Assembly: GCF_900198835.1 (NCBI RefSeq)
Contig: NZ_LT900021.1
Location: forward strand, 372,001-436,000
DNA length: 64,000 nt
Origin: Thermococcus henrietii
Lineage (GTDB): Archaea > Methanobacteriota_B > Thermococci > Thermococcales > Thermococcaceae
Direction: 5' to 3'
Shown: positions 16,583-24,388 of the stretch, piece after piece
Layout: the number at the start of each line of letters is the position of its first letter
Numbering within the stretch: position 1 is the first letter of the stretch
Position numbers and translations under genes: made by a program
Notes under the pieces: model-generated
Told to the model about the DNA's origin: nothing
The model's input: the letters and a program-made list of their open reading frames with translations, nothing else
Databases searched by the model: none

Positions 16583-17086
16583 ATGAGCCAGGAACTCCGC
16601 TACCGCCGTGCCTCCGCATGGGAATACGACCTCATACTCCGCGAGGCCGAGAAGTACGGCGAGTTGAAGCACCACTTCTTCGCCGTTGTCGAGGGTAAGT
16701 TCAGGGACGTTTACGCCGTCAACGAGCGGGTCTGGAGGGAGCTTGAGGGGTTGAAGGTTAAGCCCTACGCTTACGGCACCTTCGTCGGCACGATTAAGGT
16801 TGACAATTTGGTTGAGAAGTTCTACCCCAACGTCGAGTTCTTCTACTTCGTTGAGGTCGAGAAGAACTACGCGGTGCTCAGTCCAAAGGCCGGCTTCCTC
16901 TTCACCACGGGCAAGGACGTCCCGAGGAGTGGCGTGCGAAAGTACGTCTGGCAGGGGACGAAGAAGCTCGTAATCTACGACGAGAACGGGATTATCCTCG
17001 GCATTGGCAGGATAAACCCCGAAAGCAGGAGGAAGTTCATCCTGAACGTCACCGACATCGGGGAGTTCCTGAGACGGAAGAGGTAG
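16583..17086 (+). CDS. NIP7-like PUA-domain protein
   Basis: 167 residues. The C-terminal half ([20 protein letters not shown], then [15 protein letters not shown], and TDIGEFLRR at the end) follows the order of the PUA RNA-binding domain in NIP7-type proteins, where KxxVWVKPGAEQSFLYG and ADIGEYVR occupy these places. The N-terminal half would be the pre-PUA domain. An RNA-binding role in ribosome biogenesis or tRNA modification is likely; the exact partner is unknown. GGTAGTGAC before the ATG is a weak site. The neighbours give no further clue. Confidence 0.7.
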   Translation: MSQELRYRRASAWEYDLILREAEKYGELKHHFFAVVEGKFRDVYAVNERVWRELEGLKVKPYAYGTFVGTIKVDNLVEKFYPNVEFFYFVEVEKNYAVLSPKAGFLFTTGKDVPRSGVRKYVWQGTKKLVIYDENGIILGIGRINPESRRKFILNVTDIGEFLRRKR

Positions 17087-17397
17087 AATAACAACCTGCC
17101 TTAACCAGTTAGGGTGGGTTGTGCAGGAGAAATAAAGAGTGAAAAAGTTGTTTGGTTTATCCAACAGTCACAACGAGGGCATAGCCGTCGGTTGTTTTAG
17201 GTTCCGTCATCCTTATCGTTTCTTTTTTGGTGTTGGACGCCACTCCAGCGTTCCGAGGCCTTTGAGTATGCTGGTGGGTGATTCTGTCGATAATTAATAA
17301 TTTGTAACCTCATTTTTGTATTTCTCTTTAGTAAAATATTTTTATTTAATGAAAAACTTTATATATTTTGATTATATTGTAATAATGAAAACCTTTG
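17087..17397. other. AT-rich intergenic region with a possible gene remnant
   Basis: The left half has a normal base composition and contains a minus-strand reading-frame fragment (see 17157-17310). From 17281 the sequence becomes very AT-rich (AATTAATAATTTG and onward) and ends in the strong TATA box ACTTTATATATTTT (17356-17369) of the small secreted-protein gene. The composition change suggests an old insertion or deletion boundary. Confidence 0.5.
17157..17310 (-). pseudogene. Possible C-terminal remnant of a degraded gene
   Basis: On the minus strand about 50 codons are open and end in TAA at 17157. The last 27 residues (from SNTKKETIRMTEPK to DGYALVVTVG) look like real beta-strand protein sequence, and a second frame (ILKGLGTLEWRPT) also looks protein-like just upstream, as after a frameshift. 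No start codon with a ribosome binding site exists, and the upstream side runs into AT-rich DNA. A degraded gene is a reasonable guess, but the evidence is thin. Confidence 0.25.
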
Positions 17398-17799
17398 ATG
17401 GAGGTGATACGTACGAAAAAGCTCGTAAAACTAAGCTTGCTCTTCTGTCTCGTGGGTTTGGTTTCCATAGCCAGCGTGTCCGCGTGGACCTCAAAGGCCC
17501 TCATCCCATCGTCTGGATGCTGGAGAATGTACGACCAGGACACCGACACTCCCTCCTGGGGTCAGGATGAGTGGGTCTGGGCCGGCGTCTCTGGATGGCT
17601 GAACATCTGCGACGGGAGAATAACCGTCGATACTTCAACCGTGAAGCATGTTGCGTACTGGTCAGGCGTCAAGGTGGACAGGTCCAAGGTGCAGGAATAC
17701 ACTGGAACCAGGGTCTCCTTCACAAAGATACCCTGCGAGAGGTATAACGGGGAGGAAGGGGAGGCTTTTGCATTGATTCCCCACTTCTACAAGCACTGA
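17398..17799 (+). CDS. Small secreted cysteine-containing protein
   Basis: About 133 residues from ATG 17398. The n-region RTKKLVKL is followed by the hydrophobic core LSLLFCLVGLVSIA and a cleavage site near SVSA-W. The mature part of about 100 residues holds three Cys (SGCWRM, NICDG, IPCERY) and many Trp. No family is recognised. The start is odd: the best ribosome binding site, GGAGGTGA (17400-17407), is 5 nt before an ACG codon (17413) and no ATG/GTG/TTG follows it at the right place, while ATG 17398 and GTG 17404 overlap it. The TATA box at 17356-17369 predicts a transcript starting near 17388-17392. It leads a run of co-directional genes for an ABC-2 transporter. Confidence 0.65.
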   Translation: MEVIRTKKLVKLSLLFCLVGLVSIASVSAWTSKALIPSSGCWRMYDQDTDTPSWGQDEWVWAGVSGWLNICDGRITVDTSTVKHVAYWSGVKVDRSKVQEYTGTRVSFTKIPCERYNGEEGEAFALIPHFYKH

Positions 17800-17814
17800 C
17801 CTGGGTGACGCCGC

Positions 17815-18825
17815 GTGCGGGGTAAAATAACTCTTGCCCTCTGGGTTTTAATTTTTTGTCTGGGGGTCACTACAGTATCAGCCGCAGTCCCTGCCTGGCT
17901 CAAACCCGGAACCTACGTTACCTACGCGGTCATCGTTCCGAATGACGCGAGGTTCGGGACAAACGACATCATGGTTAAGATTGATATGCTCAACGAGCGC
18001 TCCTTCGAGGCGCTTTCTCGTTACCTTCACGTCTCGCGGGATGAGAACTACGTTACCGCCCTCTGGCCGATGGGGACGTCTTACCTCACCTTTAGGGTTC
18101 TCTCCGTGGAGAACGACACGGCCAAAATCCCCGTCAGGCTTGAGCTCCACGACGTGGCGATTGAAAGGCCCGACCTCGCGAACGCGAGCGTGCTGGTGCT
18201 TTCCGAGGTTCTCACCCTCGACCTTAGAACCGGCATGTACGTTTGCAACGGCACGCCTGTCGGCAGGCCGAGCTTCTTTGTAGACCCCTCCAATCCGCCA
18301 GGCCCCGGTGCCATCCTCCTGAACGTCACGGTTCCGGAAGGGGGAGACTGGGTGATGAGGGTTAAAAACCTGAGCTACTCCCGCTACCGTGGCTTTGAAA
18401 TCCTGACGCACCTGCGCACCTTCCATCCGCCTTTCATCTACCTCGAATCCGACGCGGTGAGGTTCAACCTCCACGGCCCGGACTACAGCTTCTCCGGGGG
18501 CACTTCTTTCTCGGCCCTCTACGACCCCTCAACCGGCCTGATGATAGCGTCCGACATGTTCTCAACCCCTCCCGAACTCGTTCTCATGGGCGTGGTTAGC
18601 TCCACGATGGAGGACGTGAACGCCTCGCGGGCCCTCCGCAAACTCCTCGCCGAGGACTCTAAGAAGCGCTGGCTCCAGGGCTGGAACCTCTTCGCGACAA
18701 ACGTGGAGTTCCCGAGGGAGCGCTCCTTTAGGGCGCCGGGCAGCCCCTTCGTTTACTACTTCGTCCTCGCGGTTCTCCTCGCCTTTGCGGTCGGTGTCAG
18801 GGACTTCAGGAGGTGGATTGGATGA
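17815..18825 (+). CDS. Membrane-anchored extracytoplasmic protein of an ABC operon
   Basis: 336 residues: signal peptide (ITLALWVLIFCLGVTTVSA), a beta-rich extracellular domain with several Asn-x-Ser/Thr sites, and a C-terminal transmembrane helix (FVYYFVLAVLLAFAVGV) with the short basic tail RDFRRWIG. No known family. GTG 17815 is preceded by GGTGA with about 6 nt spacing. It lies 15 nt after the small secreted-protein gene and its stop overlaps the permease start (ATGA), so it is part of the same transport unit. It could receive or hold the exported product. Confidence 0.7.
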   Translation: MRGKITLALWVLIFCLGVTTVSAAVPAWLKPGTYVTYAVIVPNDARFGTNDIMVKIDMLNERSFEALSRYLHVSRDENYVTALWPMGTSYLTFRVLSVENDTAKIPVRLELHDVAIERPDLANASVLVLSEVLTLDLRTGMYVCNGTPVGRPSFFVDPSNPPGPGAILLNVTVPEGGDWVMRVKNLSYSRYRGFEILTHLRTFHPPFIYLESDAVRFNLHGPDYSFSGGTSFSALYDPSTGLMIASDMFSTPPELVLMGVVSSTMEDVNASRALRKLLAEDSKKRWLQGWNLFATNVEFPRERSFRAPGSPFVYYFVLAVLLAFAVGVRDFRRWIG

Positions 18826-19592
18826 GGATTCTCCGCTGGGAGCTTGAGGACCCGCTCAACCTTGCCGCGTTCGCCTTCGGCTTCCTTCTCATCGGAACTT
18901 CCCTGTTCCTTAAGGGAATTCGGGTCTCAAATCACTTTATGGTATCCCCGCCGAGCGAGGACTTCATAAGGGCTTTCTCCTACAGAACCATGGGCGTCAG
19001 CGTTCCCCTTCTCTCGGACGAAGTTTACACCGCCTTCATGCTGACGGCGGTTCTCCTGGCGTCGCTCGTCCTGCGGAACGACAGGGACACTCGCTTCGCC
19101 CTCTCGCTCTACTCCCTCCCCGTGGGAAGGAAGAGGCTTGTCCTCTCCAAGGTTCTGGCGGTTTTCGTAATGCTCTTCGTCGCATCTTTCGTCCCGTTCC
19201 TTCTGACGGTCATCTACATCTTCGGCGACACCGGGAACTTCCTTCTTACGGTTCTGCTTTCAAAGGGCCTCCTTCCCTTATACCTGCTCTACTGGGCTTT
19301 GGCAGTGCTCTACGCGGTCGCGGTTTCCTCCTTGGTGGCCATGAGTTCCCCCAACACCTTCGTCTCGGTGATGGTCGGCCTCTCGGTTCTCTACCTGCCC
19401 CACTCGTTCGGAGTCTCTTCCCTGCCCCCGGCGGTTCTAAACTCGGCGGTATTCCACGCGTACACTTCAAGCGTCTCCCTTTCCCACTGGTTCATGAAAC
19501 TCCTCTCGTCCGCTTTCCTCTCCTGCGTTCTTCTTCCCTTCCTCCTCATCGCCATGACTCTCTACCTCGCGGAAAGGAGGGACGTCAGATGA
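18822..19592 (+). CDS. Compact ABC-2 type permease
   Basis: 256 residues with six transmembrane segments (LAAFAFGFLLIGTSLFLKG near the start; FVMLFVASFVPFLLTVIYIF; LPLYLLYWALAVLYAVAVS; VSVMVGLSVLYLP; AFLSCVLLPFLLIAMTLYL). The loop LRNDRDTRFALSLYSLPVGR after the second helix corresponds to the cytosolic ABC-2 coupling region. It is as short as the permeases of self-immunity ABC systems. ATG 18822 is chosen because GGAGGTG is 6 nt upstream and it overlaps the preceding stop; GTG 18813 is less likely. It pairs with the ATPase at 20005. Confidence 0.8.
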   Translation: MRILRWELEDPLNLAAFAFGFLLIGTSLFLKGIRVSNHFMVSPPSEDFIRAFSYRTMGVSVPLLSDEVYTAFMLTAVLLASLVLRNDRDTRFALSLYSLPVGRKRLVLSKVLAVFVMLFVASFVPFLLTVIYIFGDTGNFLLTVLLSKGLLPLYLLYWALAVLYAVAVSSLVAMSSPNTFVSVMVGLSVLYLPHSFGVSSLPPAVLNSAVFHAYTSSVSLSHWFMKLLSSAFLSCVLLPFLLIAMTLYLAERRDVR

Positions 19593-20008
19593 GGTTCATC
19601 AGGCTCATCCTCTTCCTCGTCGCGGCCTTCACGCTGGTGGCCCTCGCGGTTCAGCACGCCGAGCTCTCCAAGCCCTACTCCGACTTCGCGGTTGGGCCCT
19701 CCTGCGCGGTCGTCCCGTCGGCGAGGGTTCTCGTTCTCAACATGAACGGTCAGGGCAACTACTCCGTGACGTTCTACGACCCAGTTGAGAACCGGGTCGT
19801 TTACTCCTCCACGCTCTCTGGCTACGGGAGAAAGGTCGTGAAGTTCAGCCACTCGGGCCCCTACTGTGTCGTGGTCTCCTCCGAGGTGCCGGCTTCCGTG
19901 GCAATCTCGGGTCGGGAGAGCTACCCCTCTTCGAGGGCCCTCTCGATTGAGTACCTCGTGGGCGGCACCTCGGCGCTCCTCTTCGCCCTCCTGGGGGTGA
20001 GGAGATGA
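19589..20008 (+). CDS. Small 2-TM protein of an ABC operon
   Basis: 139 residues: an N-terminal hydrophobic helix (FIRLILFLVAAFTLVALAV), an extracellular beta-rich domain of about 85 residues with two Cys (PSCAVV and GPYCVVV, possibly a disulfide), and a short C-terminal hydrophobic segment (LVGGTSALLFALLGV). Not recognised. Start and stop overlap both neighbours by 4 nt (ATGA), so it is tightly coupled to the permease and ATPase genes and is probably a subunit or accessory of the transporter. Confidence 0.65.
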   Translation: MRFIRLILFLVAAFTLVALAVQHAELSKPYSDFAVGPSCAVVPSARVLVLNMNGQGNYSVTFYDPVENRVVYSSTLSGYGRKVVKFSHSGPYCVVVSSEVPASVAISGRESYPSSRALSIEYLVGGTSALLFALLGVRR

Positions 20009-20661
20009 TAATCCGCGCAAAGCACCTCACGAAGCGCTTCGGCCACGTAACCGCGCTCGACTCGGTGAGCGTTGAAATCGGCGGGGGCGTAACCTTAATC
20101 CTCGGGCCCAACGGCGGGGGCAAGAGCACGTTCCTGAACCTCTGCGCCGGAACCTACAGGCCGACGGCCGGGACGGTCAGAGTGTTCGGCGGCGACCCGT
20201 GGGCCGATGAAGAAGTCAGGGCGAGGTTCGGCGTCTCCTTCGACCCGCCTGCCCTTCCGAGACATAGAACGGGCCGTGAGTGGCTTGAGTTCCTGGCCGA
20301 AATCCGCGGCGGCTCCATTTCGGAGGTCGTTGAGGCGTTCTCCCTCGGGGGCTTTATCGACAGGAGGATTTCAACCTACTCGGCCGGAATGGCGAAGCGC
20401 CTGAGCATAGCCTCGGCATTCATCGGGGAGCCGGAGCTCGTCCTGCTGGATGAGCCGCTCGCGAACCTTGACTTTGACGCGATACCTGAAATAGCCGGTC
20501 TGCTGAGGCGGTTTGCCTCGGAAGGCCTGTCCCTCGTTGTGGTCTCCCACATATGGAAGCCCTTCGTCGAGTTCGCCGACAGGGCGGTTGTTATAGCCGG
20601 GGGGAAGGTGAAACAAGATGGCGACGTTGAGAAGGTTGTTTCTGCTCTCAATCTTATTTAG
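20005..20661 (+). CDS. ABC transporter ATP-binding protein
   Basis: 218 residues: Walker A GPNGGGKSTF, signature YSAGMAKRLSIASAF, Walker B ELVLLDEPLANLD and switch His in VVSHIW. It has no C-terminal extension, unlike the ATPase at 14410. It energises the permease at 18822. GGTGAGG precedes the ATG, which overlaps the previous stop. The 3' end overlaps the PEGA-protein start by 44 nt in another frame. Confidence 0.92.
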   Translation: MIIRAKHLTKRFGHVTALDSVSVEIGGGVTLILGPNGGGKSTFLNLCAGTYRPTAGTVRVFGGDPWADEEVRARFGVSFDPPALPRHRTGREWLEFLAEIRGGSISEVVEAFSLGGFIDRRISTYSAGMAKRLSIASAFIGEPELVLLDEPLANLDFDAIPEIAGLLRRFASEGLSLVVVSHIWKPFVEFADRAVVIAGGKVKQDGDVEKVVSALNLI

Positions 20662-22249
20662 CGTGCTGTTCGTACCGCTGGCGTCCCCAACGCCCGTGCT
20701 CTTTAAGTTCAGCGGACGGGTAAGGGTTGGGGATTTAAACGCGACCGCTCCGACCGTGCTGAACCTGAGCAACGGCAGATGGCAGGCTGAGCTGTCCATC
20801 GGAAACGTCACCCTCATCTTTAACCTGAGCGTTGGCGGTACGCCCCTCGTGGTTGAGGTGAACGAGTCACTCCTGAACGAATCCCTGGGCGGCTTCTCGA
20901 CCGCGACCGTTTTCTTAGGGGGAAGAGAAGTCCCCACCCCGAAGTCCGAGGAAACTCCGTGCATGTCAGCTCCCAACTGGACCGAGGGGGAAGGTGCGAA
21001 CTCGGCGATGGGGCCATCAGAACCGGTCCCCATGGAAACGGTTCTCTTCGCCTCGTGCCGCGTGAGGGACTACCTCCTCCTTCCAAGCGGTCTTCCTGTA
21101 GCCGCTGAATACGCAGGGGTCACAAAATACTGCCTCGTCAAAATTTCGGTGAGTAAAAGCGGCTGGAGTTCCTTCGGCGGCTGTTCTAGGGAGCCCATTG
21201 AAAACGCAGTAACCCCAGCTCCAGTGAGGATACTCTCAAGGCCGGCCAACGCCACGGTCTACGTCAACGGCTTCCATCTTTTTGGGGAGTGGTTTACCCC
21301 GATGAGGCTCTATCTCCCCTTTACTCCCCTGCTGAATTCGTATAACATCTCCCTTGGTGCCAACGGCTATCCGTTTGTCTCCGGCATCGTGGTTTCCGCT
21401 GGGGGAAACGTCACGGTCTTCGCCGACCTCTCCCTGCTGTCGCGGGCGGTTTCGGTTCATCCTGAGGCCGGAACCCTTGAGGTCTCGACGAGGCCCTCCA
21501 ACGCAAGTCTGGCGATTTTTGCGGGGAATCGGAAGGTTTTCTCAGGAAAGAGTCCGCTCAGACTCATCCTTCCTGCGGGCACCTACACGGTCAGCGCTTC
21601 CCTTCGGGGCTACGGCGGCGTTGTGAAGAACGTGACGGTTCCGGCCAACGGAAGCGCCTCGCTGAACCTGGCCCTCAGCCCCCTGCCGGCCAGACTCAAC
21701 GTGAGCACCTCTCCTCCCGGTGCTCTCGTTCGCGTCGGGAACAGGACCTGCACCACCCCGTGCTCCGTGAACCTAACTGCGGGCGTCTACAACGTTTCGG
21801 CCGCGCTCAATGGGTATCTCCCAAACTCCACCCTCGTCTCGCTGTCTCCCAATACCTCTGCTCATGTTTTCCTGAGATTAGTTAGGAAGCCAGTCCTCGA
21901 AGTTGTGACGTCCCCTCCTGGTGCGGCGGTCTCGGTGGGCGGAAAAACCTGCCTAACTCCCTGCAGCCTCCTCCTGGCCCCTGGAAACTACAGCGTGAGG
22001 GTTGAGAAGGAGGGATATGAGAGTGCTTACCTTCAGGTTTCCCTTCAGCCCGGAAAAACGGTCAGAGTAAACCTCTCCCTCACGGAAACGGGAATTCCCC
22101 TGGGTACTACCTCATCCTTTTCCCCCACCTTCGAAAGTTCTGGAGCTGAAACGCCATCAGAGACAAAAAGCGCAGGCTTTTCCGTGCTCCCTGCGCTTCT
22201 CATCGTGGTCGTGGTTTTGGCTGCGCTCCTTCTCTGGAGGAGGGGCTAA
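20618..22249 (+). CDS. PEGA-repeat surface protein
   Basis: 543 residues: signal peptide (LFLLSILFSVLFVPLAS), an N-terminal domain of about 180 residues, four PEGA-like repeats beginning near residues 201, 285, 357 and 425 (for example LNVSTSPPGALVRVG and LEVVTSPPGAAVSVGG), and a C-terminal anchor (LPALLIVVVVLAALLLWRR). The last two repeats each carry a C-x3-C pair (TCTTPC, TCLTPC), so extracellular disulfides are likely. PEGA domains are beta-sandwich modules of surface proteins. Its gene overlaps the ATPase gene by 44 nt with GGTGA 7 nt before the ATG; it would be the surface partner of this ABC module. Confidence 0.8.
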   Translation: MATLRRLFLLSILFSVLFVPLASPTPVLFKFSGRVRVGDLNATAPTVLNLSNGRWQAELSIGNVTLIFNLSVGGTPLVVEVNESLLNESLGGFSTATVFLGGREVPTPKSEETPCMSAPNWTEGEGANSAMGPSEPVPMETVLFASCRVRDYLLLPSGLPVAAEYAGVTKYCLVKISVSKSGWSSFGGCSREPIENAVTPAPVRILSRPANATVYVNGFHLFGEWFTPMRLYLPFTPLLNSYNISLGANGYPFVSGIVVSAGGNVTVFADLSLLSRAVSVHPEAGTLEVSTRPSNASLAIFAGNRKVFSGKSPLRLILPAGTYTVSASLRGYGGVVKNVTVPANGSASLNLALSPLPARLNVSTSPPGALVRVGNRTCTTPCSVNLTAGVYNVSAALNGYLPNSTLVSLSPNTSAHVFLRLVRKPVLEVVTSPPGAAVSVGGKTCLTPCSLLLAPGNYSVRVEKEGYESAYLQVSLQPGKTVRVNLSLTETGIPLGTTSSFSPTFESSGAETPSETKSAGFSVLPALLIVVVVLAALLLWRRG

Positions 22250-22271
22250 CCTTGTTGAATTTTCTAACCGC

Positions 22272-22330
22272 ACGTAACCTTTTTAAGACCTTTTGTGTAG
22301 AGCCTAATGGTAACTAAAGGTTACTAAAGG
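22272..22330 (+). promoter_or_regulatory. KaiC-like gene promoter with direct repeats
   Basis: ACGTAACC (22272-22279) precedes the TATA box CTTTTTAAG (22279-22287). Around the expected transcript start are two overlapping direct repeats, GGTAACTAAAGG (22309-22320) and GGTTACTAAAGG (22319-22330). The centre also reads as GTAAC-TAAAG-GTTAC, an inverted repeat. This is a good operator candidate; the downstream HTH protein could be the regulator. Confidence 0.5.
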
Positions 22331-22341
22331 GGGTGACGCTC

Positions 22342-23088
22342 ATGATTAGGAAGGTCAAGACCGGCATTCCGGGCATGGACGAAATCCTTCACGGGGGGAT
22401 TCCCGAGAGGAACGTCGTCCTGCTCAGCGGCGGGCCGGGAACCGGCAAGTCCATATTCAGCCAGCAGTTCATCTGGAACGGCCTCCAGATGGGCGAGCCG
22501 GGAATCTACGTTGCCCTTGAGGAGCACCCGGTTCAGGTGAGACAGAACATGGCCCAGTTCGGCTGGGACGTCAGGAAGTACGAGGAGGAAGGCCTTTTCG
22601 CGATGGTTGACGCCTTCACCGCTGGAATCGGCAAGAGCAAGGAGTACGAGAAGTACATCGTCCACGACCTGACCGACATCAGGGAGTTCATAGACGTCCT
22701 CAGGACGGCCGTGAAGGACCTCGGAGCCAAGCGCGTTGTTATTGACTCGGTTACGACTCTCTACATCAACAAGCCCGCGATGGCGAGGAGCATCGTCATG
22801 CAGCTCAAGCGCGTTCTGGCCGGTCTCGGGGTTACGAGCATACTCGTGAGCCAGATAAGCGTCGGCGAGCGCGGATTCGGCGGACCGGGTGTTGAACACG
22901 GCGTCGACGGCATAATCAGGCTCGATTTGGATGAGATTGACGGCGAGCTCAAGCGCTCGCTGATAGTCTGGAAGATGCGCGGAACGAGCCACAGCATGAG
23001 GAGGCACCCCTTCGAGATAACCGACAAGGGAATCGTGGTTTACCCTGACAAGGTGCTGAAGAGGAAGACCGTTGTTGAGATTGAGTGA
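22342..23088 (+). CDS. KaiC-like RecA-superfamily ATPase
   Basis: 248 residues, a single KaiC domain. It shows [17 protein letters not shown], Walker A GGPGTGKS, the catalytic-Glu segment YVALEEHP, Walker [10 protein letters not shown], and the family ending [18 protein letters not shown]. Archaeal single-domain KaiC-like proteins are signalling or regulatory ATPases of mostly unknown role; related ones act in archaellum control (ArlH) or repair (RadA). ATG 22342 is preceded by GGTGA at 5 nt; GTG 22333 is inside that site. It is co-directional with, and 22 nt before, the HTH/coiled-coil gene. Confidence 0.88.
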   Translation: MIRKVKTGIPGMDEILHGGIPERNVVLLSGGPGTGKSIFSQQFIWNGLQMGEPGIYVALEEHPVQVRQNMAQFGWDVRKYEEEGLFAMVDAFTAGIGKSKEYEKYIVHDLTDIREFIDVLRTAVKDLGAKRVVIDSVTTLYINKPAMARSIVMQLKRVLAGLGVTSILVSQISVGERGFGGPGVEHGVDGIIRLDLDEIDGELKRSLIVWKMRGTSHSMRRHPFEITDKGIVVYPDKVLKRKTVVEIE

Positions 23089-23110
23089 AAACTGAAAGGG
23101 GGTGAGAGGT

Positions 23111-23656
23111 ATGGAGGTCCCGCTGAACCCGATTGGAAGGGAGGAGATACACAGGCTCGAGAGCATACTACTCTTCGCGACGCTCTTCAGGCCCGAGGTC
23201 ATAGAGCTCATCAAGGACCCGGCCGAGAGGCTCACCTGGGTCGACAGCCTCGCCGTTGCAGCTGGAGCGATAGCGAGGGAGAAGGCTGGAATGACCGTCA
23301 GGGAAATCGCCGAGGAACTCGGCAGGACTGAGGCTACCATAAGGAAGCACCTCAAGGGCGAGACGAAGGCCGGTCAGCTCGTCAGGGAAACTTATGAACT
23401 CATAAAGCAGGGCAAGCTCGACGAGCTCGTCAGGAACGTTGAGGTTCTAGCTAAAGGAGGTCAGCTCGTTGCCATGGAGGAGTATGAGAAGCTCAAGCGC
23501 GAGAAGGAGGAGCTCCAGGCAAAGCTCAACGAGCTCCGGGAGCAGGTCGAAAAGCTTGAGGAGCAGAACCGCGAGCTCCAGGCGAAGCTTGAGAACGTCA
23601 GAAGGGTTCTAGGCGATGCACTCGAAAGGATAAGGGAAATAGAGAAACTGCTGTGA
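23111..23656 (+). CDS. HTH and coiled-coil regulatory protein
   Basis: 181 residues. A helical N-terminus is followed by a helix-turn-helix at about residues 62-85 (TVREIAEELGRTEATIRKHL), then a helical linker, and from about 120 a long coiled coil (YEKLKREKEELQAKLNELR and onward) for oligomerisation. It is probably a DNA-binding partner or regulator of the KaiC-like ATPase encoded just before. ATG 23111 is preceded by GGGGGTGAGAGG. It is convergent with speD, leaving a 1-nt gap. Confidence 0.75.
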   Translation: MEVPLNPIGREEIHRLESILLFATLFRPEVIELIKDPAERLTWVDSLAVAAGAIAREKAGMTVREIAEELGRTEATIRKHLKGETKAGQLVRETYELIKQGKLDELVRNVEVLAKGGQLVAMEEYEKLKREKEELQAKLNELREQVEKLEEQNRELQAKLENVRRVLGDALERIREIEKLL

Positions 23657-23657
23657 C

Positions 23658-24083
23658 TTATCCCTTTCCATTCTTTCTGAGGGCCTCTTCCCAGGTCATT
23701 ATCATGTGGGTGAAGGTGTCGTCGTCCTCTTCAATGCCCCTCTTTATCTCGGAGACGTGGGCGTACTTGGCCTTGAGCTTGTCGAGGATGTAGTCGACGG
23801 CCTTCTCGGGCTCGGCCTTGGTCCCGCAGGTGTAAACGTCCAGGGCTGCGTAGCCCTTCTCCGGCCAGGTATGGATTGAGATGTGGCTCTCCGCGACGAT
23901 GACGACGCCACTGACGCCGGTCGGTGAGAACTTGAAGAAGTAGCTTGACTTGACCTCCATGTTGCCGACCTTTGCCGCCTCAAGGAATATCTGTCTTATC
24001 TTGTCAGCGTCACCGAGTATCCCTGGATCGCACCCGGCGGCTTCAACAACGTAGTGAAAGCCAATGGTCTCTATCTCGCTCAT
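23658..24083 (-). CDS. speD: S-adenosylmethionine decarboxylase proenzyme
   Basis: Makes decarboxylated SAM, the aminopropyl donor for (long-chain) polyamines. The 141-residue proenzyme has the self-cleavage site at E65-S66 in VAESHISIHTWPE, where Ser66 becomes the pyruvoyl cofactor; His71 and Cys86 (DVYTCG) are the expected processing and catalytic residues. The length is typical of archaeal class 1B enzymes. On the minus strand GGTGAG precedes the ATG and a TATA box CTTTAAAAAGG lies near 24116-24126. Confidence 0.95.
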   Translation of the reverse strand: MSEIETIGFHYVVEAAGCDPGILGDADKIRQIFLEAAKVGNMEVKSSYFFKFSPTGVSGVVIVAESHISIHTWPEKGYAALDVYTCGTKAEPEKAVDYILDKLKAKYAHVSEIKRGIEEDDDTFTHMIMTWEEALRKNGKG

Positions 24084-24388
24084 GGCTTCTCACCTGAGGG
24101 GTGGGTAGTGCGCTCCCTTTTTAAAGTTAATCCCGGAAGTGAACGGGAATGAGCGGACCGTTTCAGTTCTGAACTAACTGGAGCGGAGCTTTATCGATTT
24201 AAACTGAAAGTTTCTGGCAGTTTTTAGAAAATCCTGTTACTCTTGGCCAAAATGATTGTTAAGCCCTCTTCTGCCGTTTAAACTTTCCTGATGAGTGGTG
24301 CTCAACTCCATCCAGGGAACCACTAATCTTAAAACTCCCCCGTCAAATTAACCACAAGTCGAGATTAAAAACTCCCAGGGGTGAACGT
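24084..24388. other. Intergenic region between speD and secF
   Basis: It holds the divergent promoters: a TATA box for speD (24116-24126, minus) and a TATA-like TCTTAAAACT or ATTAAAAACT before secF. It also contains an 8-bp inverted repeat, TTTCAGTT (24161-24168) and AACTGAAA (24202-24209), and a small palindrome AGTTCTGAACT (24165-24175). AGTGGT and ACCACT arms lie about 20 nt apart further on. No frame with a ribosome binding site and no complete C/D box set is present. Confidence 0.5.

Noticed and set aside
22300-22330. A SurR-type site (GTTn3AACn5GTT) before the KaiC-like gene
   Set aside because: AACn5GTT is present, but the first half-site reads AAT instead of GTT, so the match is only partial. 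The direct repeats describe the site better.
24288-24325. A possible C/D box sRNA starting at CTGATGA before secF
   Set aside because: No D, D' or C' box follows at a suitable distance on the plus strand, and the minus strand has none either.
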